Shown piece by piece: positions 1 through 12,900 of a stretch of DNA of 64,000 nucleotides (positions within the stretch are counted from its first letter, which is position 1; every line of letters starts with the position of its first letter). The DNA comes from Marisa cornuarietis (Eukaryota > Mollusca > Gastropoda > Architaenioglossa > Ampullariidae), in NCBI GenBank assembly GCA_004794655.1, contig SMMW01000597.1, positions 774,501 through 838,500 on the forward strand, in the 5' to 3' direction. The position numbers were made by a program, and so were the translations under genes. The notes under the pieces are model-generated. The model was not told where the DNA came from. It was given only the letters and a program-made list of their open reading frames with translations, and ran no database searches.

Positions 1-84
1 CTGGGGAAAGATAGCTGCGTATCATGGGTATCGAACCCGCGCGACTTTAGGCTCGGGCTAACTACTCGGCTATCCGCTTCTCCT
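1..84 (-). repeat. tRNA-derived SINE head, reverse orientation
   Basis: The minus strand shows a pol III box A-like TAGCCGAGTAGTTAGCC (73-57) and a box B GGGTTCGATACCC (38-26) at the usual distance. This is the tRNA-like head of a SINE. The element is cut by the window edge. Confidence 0.65.
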
Positions 85-2345
85 CCATTTAATTTCCAGA
101 TGAGGTGGAACCGCGGTGAAGATGTTGTGAAGGAACTCAAACCTGGGGAACTGACGTGAAGGGCCAGTGACTGTCTCATGCCACAAAAATGTTAACAGAA
201 GGAAGCCGATGAAAAACTTTTAGAAGCATTAAGAGTTGGACACGATGTGTGCCGGACTTCTCAGGCGCTTGTTTTCTGTTCATTTTATTTTATTTTATTT
301 TATTTTATCAGTGTAGCTGCTATCCTGAAGCTTACCTCATCATTAACAGGGGTTCGTATAACACATTTTTATTTCGCCATGTTTTTCATTCATTTGACTC
401 GGAATTATACTCTTGAACACTAGACTAAAGTGGAGCTCATAGGGCCTCGAGCTTAACCGAAGATCCTAATCCAAATTCATGGTCAGTATGCTAAAATGTA
501 GGTGTGTATGATAATCGTCAGAGACTATTTCATTATTTTATCATAAAGTATACATTGACCATGATCATTATTATAAAGCGTACATTAGCCATTGTCGCTA
601 TCACCAAGCTCAGATTTAAGGGATTATTATATCAATATAAAGTGTGTCCGTCACCACGCTCGAAACCCATCCATGTTTTTAAACAGCTTCCCTGCAAATG
701 CAATTCATCTCAAGGACGAGTGCATCTTCCAAGATGCTTAAAACTGATTTACGAGACTTAAATCTTGCATTCAGGCGGTAATTTTAAGTAACGATCTTCT
801 TATCGCATCCTGCAGTCGGCTGGGGAAGACGGGGGGTCCCGAGTGTTCATCCCTGTCGACCCCCATCCCTCCTTTCATCCCATCAGCGACCGTTAGTGCA
901 AGAACTTGTCATTTTGAATGACCTCCCGTTCTGAGTGTCTCCCTGGCACCCTGGGCAAGCTGAAAAGGTCTTAATCGGGATTACCGGAGCCAGGTTGCTT
1001 AACCGTGATTTGTAGATGTGTGTGTGAGTCCTCAGTTGGTAGGTTTTCGTGTCTTACTGTTTCTGTTATAGTGCTTAGTTGTCTTCGAAGTAGTGGCTAC
1101 TCCTGTAGTCAGGAAAAAAGATGAAGCGAGAAAAAGGCAAGGAAAAGGTAAAAGGGCATGGAACAAACCAATTTTCTCATCTCAGATGGATTTTTTTTAA
1201 TCAGAACTGACAGGTCCCATCACTCTCGATTCTCCACGGGGTTAATCTCTCTATATTCAATAGTCGTTCTCTCTTTTTTGAAACATTTAGTTGACGGCCA
1301 TGATTTTTATGGTCAATCAGAAACAAAAGGACAAAATGAATAAATTAGAACAGCTTTGGTGAAATCTACTTTAGAGCCTTATCTAAGTGTTCCAACTGAC
1401 CATCAGAAACAGAATGAAACAGTTACAGACAATGGCTGGCAGCTTTACTTTGTAACGGTCACAACAGCATCACTGTTAACCTTTCTGTGTGCCACGACAC
1501 TGTTATCGATTCGCTTCTAAAGTTTATTTCTCCTGTCACGCAAAATCCTCCCGCCGACAAGAATGTCTCCTCCAGTTCCGTGTCTCCGAGTTAGAACTGT
1601 TGCCGCTAGGGATGGCGATACGCCTCATATACAGCGGATGATCATTGTGTCCCAGACCCCCAATCTCCGGGCAGAATTTTGTCAGTGCCCTGGGAATTTA
1701 GAGAGGACCAGGAGACAGGACGGTTGATGTCGAGTCTGATTCCTGTCCTGCATGAACCTTTTCGTAATCGGATACGTATGCTAATCTGTGACTGTTTTGC
1801 AAAGTATTTCATGGTATTAAATGATAGTATAGAAACTAATCACGTGTTCTACAATATATTAGACAGCGTGTGGGTAAGAAGACTCTCCTGGTCACAAAGC
1901 CCACAGGCTCAATACTTGCGTTTTTTGTGCTTCAGGGAATCTCGTCTGGGATTTTACATGTACTAAGTGTTCTTTAGGTCAGTCGTGCCCACGCACGACC
2001 ATATTTCTACTGGATCGCCGACATTCATTACTTAATGTAACAAGTTCAGTTCGCTGTGGTAAAGCTTCCAAATTTCTAAGCAAAGGCATATGTTTCAGTC
2101 AAAAGGTCTTAAAAAACTGTCTTGGTACATTTCTGGATTCCATTAACGTTGTGCATTACGCCTACATTGTAAGTCTCACCAACCACTCGACTCGACACTA
2201 TAAATAGGTATCAGGACTGGACGAGAGGCCATTACGCTCTCCATCCTGATGTAGATCTGCGTTTCCAAGGCTTTCTAAATAAAGGCTTTTCGATTTGCTG
2301 ACTATGCCTGGTCCTTGCTGGCATCTCCTCATCTTTTCTGGGAGG
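85..2345. other. Non-coding flank, no gene recognised
   Basis: No supported exon. A (TTTTA)n run lies at 282-308. The short open frames here have no family features. Confidence 0.5.
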
Positions 2346-2591
2346 AAGTGGATAGCCGAGTGGTTAGAGCGCTGGCGTCCAAACAATACCCGACTAGTGC
2401 AGCAAACTTCCCCCAGTCGACCCAGCTAGCGGGAATGGGTACCCGTTTAAATAGTGGGTTGGGGAGGGTAAGGCAGCTAGGGAGAAGAGATGGGCACCAC
2501 CCTGACATTCTGCTGGCCCCGAGAAAAGTGAGGTCTCTAACACCTCAACGACTTGAAAAGGTTAGGGGATGACCTTTACCTTTACCTTTAC
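2346..2591 (+). repeat. tRNA-derived SINE with (CTTTAC)n tail and 8-bp target duplication
   Basis: A tRNA-like head with box A (TAGCCGAGTGGTTAGAGCG, from 2353) and a degenerate box B near 2413 is followed by an unrelated body. It ends in CTTTACCTTTACCTTTAC. The word catctttt occurs before the element (2330-2337) and directly after the tail (2592-2599), consistent with a target-site duplication. Confidence 0.75.
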
Positions 2592-2981
2592 CATCTTTTT
2601 GTAAAGAATTGCTCCTCGCCAAGCAGATGTCAAGTACATGTAGCCCCTTTTTTTATCCTACCTGCCTTTTTTCGAAACAAAGTCTTATTCACACTGTTTC
2701 GTTTATAATTCTATCCAGGGACATAAATTAGGGGCAATGGCTCAATGTTAATTAAGACGAATTAAGACAGAATACTGCGTAGTAATGGCTTCAAAGGCAG
2801 ACCATGGCTCAAGTTTGAGCTTAGTGTATCCTGTAATACCCATCTTGATACTAACAAGAGTTTGAAAAATGCCTTGTCTTGCAAATGCTTATCTAAGATT
2901 ACATGCTATTACAGGATGCTCATCTTATGCTGCGAGGACAGACACTTTTTGTTCACATGTCTGCAGAGAAGAGAATCTTCT

Positions 2982-3237
2982 GGGGCCAGTTGCATGACAC
3001 ATTTCTAATTTTAAAAACTTTTAGGCTTTAACTCTTTTTAAAAAGCACAACACATTTTAAGAACTTTTTTTAAAAAACAAGAAAACGCTTTTTAAACCAG
3101 ATTTTCGTTTCCGTCAGAATATTTTTTGTGCAGCGCGTCTAAATGGCATATGAGCGATTTTTGAAGAATAAACAGTTTCTAGATTTACCTCTTTAAAACA
3201 GTTTTAAGGTGTAGAAACATGTTGTGCAACTAGCCCC
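2982..3237. mobile_element. MITE family A, copy 1
   Basis: A 256-bp element with terminal inverted repeats. The left end GGGGCCAGTTGCATGACAC mirrors the right end GTTGTGCAACTAGCCCC. The inverted match continues inward through ACATTTCTAATTTTAAAA and its counterpart. A second copy lies at 58518-58768. There is no coding capacity, so it is a non-autonomous DNA transposon. Confidence 0.75.
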
Positions 3238-4919
3238 TGACCTTTGAAATCTACTGTTTATCATCTCGTTTAGGGTCCTGAATAGATAGCCTTTAGCACT
3301 CTGAAGTTAAGAAACAACAACGTTTCGTGTTTATCACTGTAAGCCAGAAAGAATAACAAATTTTGTTGTTCTTTGAAGATGGAACAGGTAGGCGTGGCCC
3401 AGCTAAAAAGAGATTAGAAACTGAGCTTGACTTTATAAAAGGGAAGCATGGAGGACTTGTGAGTATTACGACGATGTAAAACCCCCGTATATACCCCACA
3501 AGGTTATTAAGCGGTAACATGAAATAAAAAGGTAGTTTACAATTAGAATTAATCTGCGAAGGAAAAGCTCCTAGCCTGTAGATGAAGGTGTCACAAGGAT
3601 CCACAAAGGGACATGCCTGTAGATTATTAAGATGCTGCAAGGATCCACAATGCACGCTGTGGCAGCGAAGGCCTGGTCCTTCCATCTTCACATCAGAGCT
3701 CGACTCTGGAAAAAAAGTAATTCGCAACGAGAACCCTCCAGATCGACCACATACTTGCCGTAAACTGAATTTGCACTTGGATAAAATCCTCTCAGTATCA
3801 GTCCCTGTAGTTCTGAATAAGACATTTGTCAAGGCCCAGCGGCGGGACTAAGGCCAAGCAAACTACGCTGTGGCCACAAAGCTGAAATAATGTCATCGAC
3901 ACCAGCGCCATCCTCCGAGATTTATTTCCTCTCCTGGGGGAAAAATATTGCTAACAGGCATATCACGTGCCGCTAACTGGCCCATTATGCTTCGGAAAAA
4001 TCTCGTCAGTCTCGTTATCTCACACAGAATCTCGCAAGTCGAACGTAGGCAGCGAGTAGAAGACAAGCGAGAAGTTGAAAAAGAGCCAATCATGAGCAGA
4101 CCTGTGAGAGTTTTAGCAAACCACCTGCTGGTTAAAACAAACATAAGCTTTGACTGACGAACTTGGCCTAGTCATTAATAGAAAAATAACGACCCAAAGA
4201 ATTAAGCAAAATAATAAAAAATAATGATGTTGGTGAGTCCACTTTATTCTTGTGTCAGTTAAGACCATTTCTACATAATGATCCTATTTGTGACAGTCAT
4301 ACAGGCATTTAGTCAGACTTGGGGGAAATATAGCGAGAAATTTCGGTGTTACAGAGTCAGAACCAGAGACTGATTCCGAAATAACATTTGGCCTAGAGAG
4401 ACTTGCACGTGTGAAAATGTGTGATGGTGCATGATGCACGTTAATGAATGTCCCCAGAGGTGTGCACAATAGATATTCTTATTAGAGATATTCTTGCAGA
4501 GGCAACCGTAATGTGCAGATCGTGATTTTTTGTCTACTTTCAGTATATTTCGCCGTGAAGTGTGTGCCAATCTCTCTCTTTCTCTCTCACTCACTCACAC
4601 GCACGCACGCGCAAGCGCGCAACGTGAGGCAACAATTTTCTCTGTATTATGAGGAGTTTGTCCATTTATCATTATAGTACATAAAGTCTCTTGTGCAGAT
4701 ACACAGACATGTGAGTTTATTATTATTTTTAACTAGTTATTCATTAAAAGCAATTACAATTATTAAATAAGATTTACAGAACTTTGTCCACTTAGAATGT
4801 CATTTTGAATTAAATCGCTCAAATATTATTCAATAAAGCCGGAATCATACAATTTTTCATAAACATATTTCGACTGCTTCTATCTTAACCACGTACATAC
4901 TCATGCCTTGAGTTTCTGA

Positions 4920-4985
4920 AGTTAGTTTCACGACAAATTTCTATAATTTTAAACAGTTTTAGGCCTTAAATATACTTAGTTAAAG
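4920..4985. mobile_element. MITE family A, degenerate fragment
   Basis: The stretch AAATTTCTATAATTTTAAAC followed by AGTTTTAGGCCTT matches the left end of the MITE copies at 2982 and 58518. The outer GGGGCC terminus is lost. Confidence 0.4.
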
Positions 4986-5880
4986 GTACAGTGACAGACT
5001 GATTCTCATTCCAAATCGTCCTTGACTCGATCGGTCTTAAAGCTGAAACACACACAATTGACGACGAATTATGATGTGATCGTCATTCGAGATATGTTTG
5101 ATACAATAATAGCAAGTGGATAGTGGATTTGATGTGGACTTTCGCCCGCAACCTTGCGATCTCTTTAATACTAATTCAATCAAGATTGGTTTGTGGAAAA
5201 CCAGACTCGCTGAAACAATGTGTTCGATTTATTTCATCATCGATTCTTTCGCTTTGATGCATATCTTTTATTCAAACACATGGCTCTAAGGGTGAGTGCT
5301 CACTATGAAAGCCGACTATGGTGTAGATATGATAACCCGTACCCTAATCTTAACCTCACCTTATACCAAGCCCAAAAGCTATCTTTTGCATATATGTTGA
5401 AAAATAAACACATTATGCTACATATAAATCAATTGTAGTCAACTTCCTTTGCCCCTGCGCATGGGTGCACCATCCTGGAATTGGCTCCTGCCAAGCACTT
5501 TAACATTTTATCACCCTAGACAGAAATTTCTCGCCTCCTTCGTGGACAGTAAAAGTAAAACCTTTAATCCTTGCATACCTCGACTCTTAAACAAGCATCG
5601 GACGATCGAGAACCGAACACGGACGAACACACATGACGCCGCTTTTCAAGGTTCGGCAAGCTCAGAAGTAGCGAGGCAAGAGGACAAGGCGGGATGGAAA
5701 ACCTGTTCTGAGACAACGGGGCTCCTTCATGCATGAGATTGGTACTCGAGCAATTTTTATGGAAGCGAAAGACTTCAGAATCGCGGTGGCGCATAGGAAC
5801 CTTTCAAGATTCTTATTCCTCCAGGAGTCTGGCTTCTCAGAGGCAACGGCATCAGAAGCTGACCTGAGTTTTTTGTTCTT

Positions 5881-5938
5881 TGACGACGACGATGATGATG
5901 ATGATTGTTTTTTTGTTTGTTTGTTTACTGAGCACCAG
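5881..5938 (+). other. Weak candidate end of the receptor N-terminal exon
   Basis: The frame ending ...FTEHQ, followed by a gtgtct donor at 5939, would join in phase 0 to the TM1 exon. CCAP receptors usually have an acidic TEQ-like sequence just before TM1. However, the preceding residues come from a (GAT)n and T-rich run that looks intronic, so this is only a hint. Confidence 0.12.
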
Positions 5939-6606
5939 GTGTCTTTTGTTTATAAGAGCACCACTTCGTTCTTTAATGTAGACAGAGGACACCAAAATCA
6001 TATTTTCTGACAGGTTTGCCTAGTTCATAAAATTATGGCTCTCGCTACACATTTATGACCGTTCTGCTCACAAGTGCTTGCGGCTTTCTACAAAATTAAT
6101 CCCAATACTCGCCACAAGTTTTAAAAACTGTCAACAAAATGATAGCAGTCTTAACAACAATTGTTAACTACTGTCTACAAACGACTGCAAACCTTGTTCA
6201 ATAAATTAATAAATAAGCGCCTGGGATTATAACTCCAGATATAATACTCCACTCTCTGTGCTCTTTCTTTTTACTTTATCTTTCTATTCTCCTTCCTTGT
6301 TCCTCCAATTGTGTCAGGAGAGAAAGGGCTCCGTCAATTTTATTATTCACCATCCTTCAAGATGAAGACCACGTATTAAGATTCTATTTTAGCCACACCC
6401 CAGCTGCCAAAGTCTCGCACTGACTCTTCAGGAGAATTGAATTAGCACAGGAGACTTACCTTAATGAAGAAACTTCCAAGGAGGACCTAAAGACATCTTT
6501 GTGAGATTTAAAAAAATCGTAAAATAGATTTTCTACAACAAACCACGTAGATGGTGTAGCAAAAAAGATTTAATTAATTAACCCTGACTGCCTGTTTGTC
6601 TCTCAG

Positions 6607-6745
6607 GTGCCTCAACTAGTTCTGGTATCAACTCTCCTGGTCTTTATCGTAGTCGGGAACTGCTGTGTGCTAGCAGCCATCCAGCTGTCTGACAACGGAC
6701 GCAAGACGCGCATGAATTTTTTCATCATGCACCTTGCCATAGCAG
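6607..6745 (+). CDS. CCAPR: CCAP receptor exon: TM1 to start of TM2
   Basis: Acceptor tctcag at 6601-6606 and donor gtaggt at 6746. The exon is phase 0 in and phase 1 out (46 codons plus one base). It reads TM1 (LVFIVVGN core), the basic first intracellular loop (NGRKTRM), and the start of TM2 ([10 protein letters not shown]). The codon split across the junction restores Asp in the LAIAD motif of TM2. The preceding exon should end in phase 0. Confidence 0.92.
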
Positions 6746-6914
6746 GTAGGTGATGAGAGTGTGCACTGTCAGTTGTTTTATTGTTTACTTTGGTCGAGTG
6801 TTGGTTATTTCTGCAGGAGTGCAAAGACTATTGCGAGTCACTTGCTCAATAGATCCATTGCACTGTCTTTGTCTAATCGCAACTTCTCCACTTGTCTCTC
6901 TTCTTCCATTCTTC

Positions 6915-6969
<55 letters not shown>

Positions 6970-9900
6970 TGCGTGCGTTTGTATGTGTGTGTGATTTCAT
7001 TTGTGCCTTATTGTGAGTATGCGTATACGTTGAAGTGCGTTTGTGCTGGTGATAAATTCATTGAAAAGGAAGGGAAAAGCATTAAGACATGTTCCTTGTG
7101 CACTGTCACGTGGTGAAGTGAATTGTTATCTCTTAAGAAGGAATAGAGAGAGAGAGAGCAGTTTGAAAGAAAGAGGGAAGAAAGAAAAAGGGAAAAGAAA
7201 GATTGATCCGTTTAGTCTGGGGCCATTACCCTACAGAAGGGAAGAAGCTTCACAACATAATACAAAATGAACTTCAGAGAGGGAGAAAGAGAAAGAAGGA
7301 GGGAGAGATGAAAAGAAATTTGTGATTACTTTTGGCCCTTCTCCCGAATATGTAAACCAAGCCACAGTACTATGTTCGCAAGCACCAGTGAGTGGAGGCT
7401 GATGACTGTGGGAACGGACTGTCCACGGCGCTCTTCTCGTCTTGAAGACTGGAGCAGCACAAAACAAACATCCCCGGCCCTCTCTGATCATGTGCTTTGT
7501 CACTGATTGAGGCAGCACCACGTGATGCAGTCTACAAAGATCGGAAGGTGTGCTTGGCGTTGAAGGACTAGAAAGTACAGCCACTGCCTGTCGACTCGAC
7601 TCCTCCAAGCCGTTTCCTTGCAGGTGAAGAGGTCAGGTTTGCAGAGGCAACGTCTGCTGTGTACGGTTTGCGAGGGCGTGATGACACCATTTTTGTATGC
7701 CCAGGGTGATCAATCGGGGTGACAACTACCCTGCCAACCGCCCATACAAATAAACATTTTCCAGTCGTCCAGTCGTAATTAAAACGAGACAGTGACACGA
7801 CACCCTGACGGGTGGAGAGCTTTAGACTGTTTGCTGTCTGAATCGGAGTTTGCTTGAAACCCTCTTCAGAAAGGCCTTTGGATATCAAGAATTTGTTAAA
7901 GACCTGTCGATTGAGTCTCTGACCTTTTCCTGTGCTAGCGCGAAATTGATATTGACTGGAACACTTCCCTGCCACAGCTTCTTTCCTCTCCCCTGTCGTT
8001 TATTAATGACTTCGTGTGCTTCGATGCTGGCTAGCCGACTGAGGTTTCGGAACACATCTACTTTCCTTGGCTTAGAGCAGCCCGGAAACAATTTTTTTTA
8101 ATTTTTGCACTGATTTGAGAGAGTGATGAATGCGTATACCCGTCATTTCCCGTTGCTAGGACAGCCGAAGTGCCACACAGCAAACTTTCCTTTCCAGAAA
8201 CATGGCAGTTATCCCCCTTGCCGCACCGCAACTATAGAAAAAGGGGAGATAAAAAGTTAGTTACGTTGAAAGTAAGTATTTAGTATCTTTTAATTAGTCT
8301 CGCTTCTTGGGCGGGGAAATTAATTGAGAAAAATGTGTTTTTGGATGAATTTTTTTCACGTCTAAAAGTGCGCAATATTGAAAGCTGCCTTTTGTTTTTC
8401 ATTAGTCAGGAAACTGTTCATATCCAGTTGAGAGGCTGACAATAAAAAACTGTGATAAAAGTAGTTTTGTTAATCGTTTTACCTTAAAATCCAAATAACT
8501 TTATCGACCGACATCCACGACTCGCCTGTGTCTTTATATTTCTCTCCCCTTTCTCTCCCCTTGCCCTTTCTCTCCAAGGCTGGTTCGGCATTGTTTAAAA
8601 CAATAGCTGGTCCTTCTGCATTTTTAATAAAGGACAAAAGGAACCATTGATTTTTAAACCGAGATTTCCAAATGCGAAAGAGCAGCTTTTTAAGAGAAAA
8701 TTTCCCAGATGCTGCATTCCATTTGTTGCATGCCTTTTGGCGGTATCGTTGGAATAAAAAACTCAGGTCTATATGCATACATGTATGAAAGAAAACACGT
8801 TTTCAACTAAAAATGGACATCGTGTATGTAGGATATTGAGATGGACCGACTGACTGAAAAAACATTTTGGGAGAGTATTCAGGATTTGGTCTGAAAATGA
8901 CAAGTTTGAAAGCATCATGATGGAAGCGAAAGTATATTATGAGTACAGCCAACCGCCCTTCAGCACACGCTACCAGGTTGTAGATAATCCAGGTGTAGTT
9001 CGTCTTCGGAAAGCTGCATCAGTCCAACTAAAGTGTGAAGCACAGAGAGTAGAAGACATGTTATCTGAAGCCTACTTGTCTTAAGAAGACGCACATTATG
9101 CTTTCCATAACCTGTCAGCGTTGCCCTAACACAAAGTGCTTGTGTTTCTTAATCATCCATGTTTGCGGGATGCACTTGGTCCATGTAGACCAGACGGGTC
9201 GCATGCTGAGCATTAGGTTGCCAGTGTCCTCTGGGAGGGAAACGAGAATTCAAGCAGCTTCTTTTCGCCGGTCAGTCAGCGAGTGCCTCGGACGCTTCTG
9301 CTGGCAACGAGAGTTTTCATCCACATAAAGAAGCCTCTATCACACAAATATTCCTGAGTTGACAACACATTGCAAGACGGGATAGATAGATCGAACACTA
9401 CTCATGGGGGGGGGGGCTAGCGAAAGAGATAAGAAAGAAAGAGAAAGGAAAGAGGAGAAAAAAGAGAAAGAAAGAAAGGGAGAGGGGGCAAGCATCCCTG
9501 CAGTCTATCGTTCACATTTTTTTATGCGTGTTTCCGGAAAACTCCTGTCATCGAATTCCTTCCCAAAGTATTGACCTTCTACGTCTCTCTCTCTCATATA
9601 CATTCGCTACAGACAGAATAATGGATATTTCTCACGGAAATGTCTTTTAAAGCCGGACTACTTCCTGTAGTGTAAAATCTCTCCATTCACATTAACACCA
9701 CGACACACCAGGGTACTTTTGCTCTAAGTGACTGAGTATGGTGTGGATAATGAGCGGCAACTCTCACTCTTTCATTTTCAAAGCGCTTGGGGGCGGACAT
9801 AGATGAAGCTCGGTGCATGGAATGTGAAAGCCTTTACTGCTTCACCTTAAAATATACGCCTACCATCATGTACTTACAAGTTTGAATCGATCTTTTAAAA

Positions 9901-12900
9901 GTTTTTCTTCAGGCTGGAGATGGAGAAAAGAGCATAAAACTCGGGTATTTTAGTAGCCAATGATAAATACGATTTTGCTGGGCTTCATTAATGTATGCAC
10001 CTGAAAGGAGACTCATCATTAGTGCTAGCTTCGGCTCACACGGAAAATTTAATAACAATGATGAACAGCTGGCGTGTCACCTATGAAGAGATTAAAAACA
10101 TAATAAACAATAAAAAAAAACTCAAAACAGCACTATATATGTATATATTCGCTAAAAGAGCAAAATCTCTTAAACATTTTTTTAATTTTAAAAGAAAACG
10201 GTAAAGGCTAAAATGCAGTTTCTCGTCTTGATCAAGCAAGAAGAAAATTAATTAAGCACACAATCATTAGTACAATTTCGTAGCATGAGAACATTAAAAA
10301 CGCAATACCATAGCATTAGAAGTGCAAGCTTATAGGTGCAAAACACATCAAACAAAATGATCACGTAAACGTTTTGAATATGTTTGTCTCGTTGCATTAG
10401 ATTTTCTTTGTTTCAGGCTACTAGTAACTTCCAGTAGTACCTGCGAGTTTTATAGGCAGACGGGACCCTGACAGTAACCTTAAAAAAGTGTGCTTGGAGA
10501 ACTGTGAAGTCAAAGATACAATTTTTTTCTCATTTTGAGGTCTGTAAGTTGTAATGCGTAATTATTGACGGACAAGAGCTCTCTTGTGGCAATAGTTTGA
10601 TCAGATCTTTGAGTTTTTCAGCTTTCCTCTGTTAAGGCCAGTCATAAATGGTCAAAGATGGAAAAATGTTTGACAAATATTGGCAAACATTTTACATGGT
10701 AAAAAACCATTGCGAATATTGGTCAAACATGTGTCCAGTTAAGAACGACCTTTACAAAACATATGGTTAGAAGAGAGAGGGACGACTGGCCACTCCGCTT
10801 TCAGTTTTTGTTGCCTTCCTTTTCCCCCAAGTCCAGACGTCACCTCTGTGTTTTTTAATCGTATACAGTGGCTCAAACGTTTATATTAATTTTTATGCAT
10901 TGTCTTGACACTTCAAAGGGACTTCTTTCTCCTCCTTGGACTCCTCAAGAAATACATGTTTTCCTCCCGTCTCAAATATTGGACAAAATCATATGGCGCG
11001 TGCGTCATCGTTGCTTTGTCTTCTGCTCTGAGCTTGATTTGCAGTTGGTCTGACTTTTATTTTTTTTACAGAGTAGCATTTGCTCGGTGATTTTTCAAAC
11101 AAAACAAAAGAAAAAGCAAAACAACAAAAAAGACATTTTTTTGCTCGTCCACTTCACGACTGAGCTTTTTTTTTCACGGAGCCTATGATTTCGCCAAATT
11201 GCTTTCCGTGTCTAAATGTCACGAGCATCGCCACCTTTATGCAGACAACGACACTAGAAAAACTGTCTTCTCGACAGATGTCACGTGGGTCGATACCTGC
11301 TCCTCCGTCTATCAGCATCCGGGAAACCGAGATGGCAAAGTTATTGCAACGTCTTGCGCACGCACGCACACACACACACACACCACACACCATCTTTCTT
11401 TCTTTTTATGTAAATTTAATATAATCTAACTCTTGTCCGAGGTGTAGAAACATTTAATATCTGCACTCCAAACTGCACGAAGCAGCACCAGTTGTACAGA
11501 ATCACCTTTCAGAACCAGGCTCACTTGTTTGGCTTTGAGTTTCTTCATATAATTTAAAGTGTGCTTTCTGACCTTCTCCGCTACTTTGATATTTCCTTAA
11601 AAGGAAATGCAAAGAAACGTTAGAGACGTTTGCTTGCTGCTCAAATTTCATCAAAAGACAATATCAAGACATTCCTGACGGCTGTTTTGGAATGAAATGT
11701 TATTGCACTGTATGTGACGTGTGCAAACCTAATTTGTGTGTTGTAATTTAAAAGCCAGGAGTGGTAATGGTTGGATTAGAGATAAAATAACACCACGGGG
11801 CACGTTTATCACCACGTGACGAGAGCACCAGGTATTTTTTGTTTTGTTTTGCGCCTAGTCGTCATGTTGCAGGTGTGGGCGCCTTCCCACGTGTGTGGGC
11901 GAGCAAGAAAGTAACAGAGTCTAAGGTATGTGCCAGTAAATGTTCAGGGGACATACAAGTAAGTATAGGCCCTGCGTTCATAACAACATCAACGTCAGCA
12001 AAACTTTGCTGACTGCCAAACAGACTTACTCGGCAATTCATTTTAAATAAATCCGTATCTCATATAATAGATACATATGCATAAGCTTTACATATAAAGT
12101 GGTGAGTGCATTGGTGGATGTATGAGGATGTTTTTAATCATCGAATTTGTAGAGCACATTTCCCCGTGTGGAGGTGAGTTCAAATCGCTGAATTAACTGT
12201 TATTTATAGGGAGCTATTTCTTTGGTCTCATATCTCAACTTTTTTCTACACAGCCTGGAAAATAGCTTTTATGATGCTTTTTTGGTAGTTTGGTTGGCTA
12301 GAGATGATTTGAGGAAAAACATGATGAACGTGTGTTGGACCGATGAGGAAACCGCAGTACTCGGAGTCAAACCAGGATATATTTAGTGTCAGATTAAAAA
12401 AGAAATGCCTATGCCCCGACACGGGATCTGAACCCGAGACGTTTCCATCTTATCTGCAGGGGGAGTGGGTGGGAAGCCAGCATGTAACTGCTACCCAATC
12501 ACACTGCTTCCACTTTACTTTGATGTGTATTTGATGTTTTATTTTACAAAGCAGCTGCTAATTCTTTGCACATCACGATACTGGCTTAGCGTGACTGCCC
12601 AGCACGAGTCAGAGCACACGAACTCTGGGGGTCAGCACGTGATCTGGACATGTGAGTCGTATCCCATGAAGATGACCCTTTCCTGACTCCACCAGGTCTC
12701 TCGTTTTTAAAGGGGCTTAGCATCATCATACTCCTTTTGATACTTGGCTTAAATGGATTAGTGAATTATCTCCTCGGAGTTTTTCTTTTTGCATCATGCC
12801 TTGAGTGACTATTCAAAACTTTCTGTTGACGTCTGTGTCACATCATGAGTACATAGCTTTGCCTGACACATTAATAACATTTTTAGAGTAAAGATGTGTG

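Noticed and set aside
3380..3395. Possible receptor N-terminal exon ending MEQ before GTAGGC
   Set aside because: The phase fits, but an in-frame stop lies 15 codons upstream and no N-terminal signal or glycosylation site is present.
3573..3851. Plus-strand open frame upstream of the receptor with a repeated AAGGATCCACAA
   Set aside because: A short imperfect duplication of about 45 bp makes the repeat. There is no receptor N-terminus feature and no in-phase donor.
6750..7016. Cys/Val-rich frames and their His/Thr-rich antisense frames
   Set aside because: Produced by the (GT)n(GCGT)n microsatellite. The same applies at 14.8, 21.4, 48.7 and 57.8 kb.
7568..7975. 135-codon minus-strand open frame in receptor intron 1
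   Set aside because: No recognised domain, no splice context, and other frames in the region are similarly open.
12405..12500. Possible functional tRNA gene
   Set aside because: Boxes A and B are present but the cloverleaf arms do not pair properly, which fits a SINE head. The same holds for the other tRNA-like sequences.
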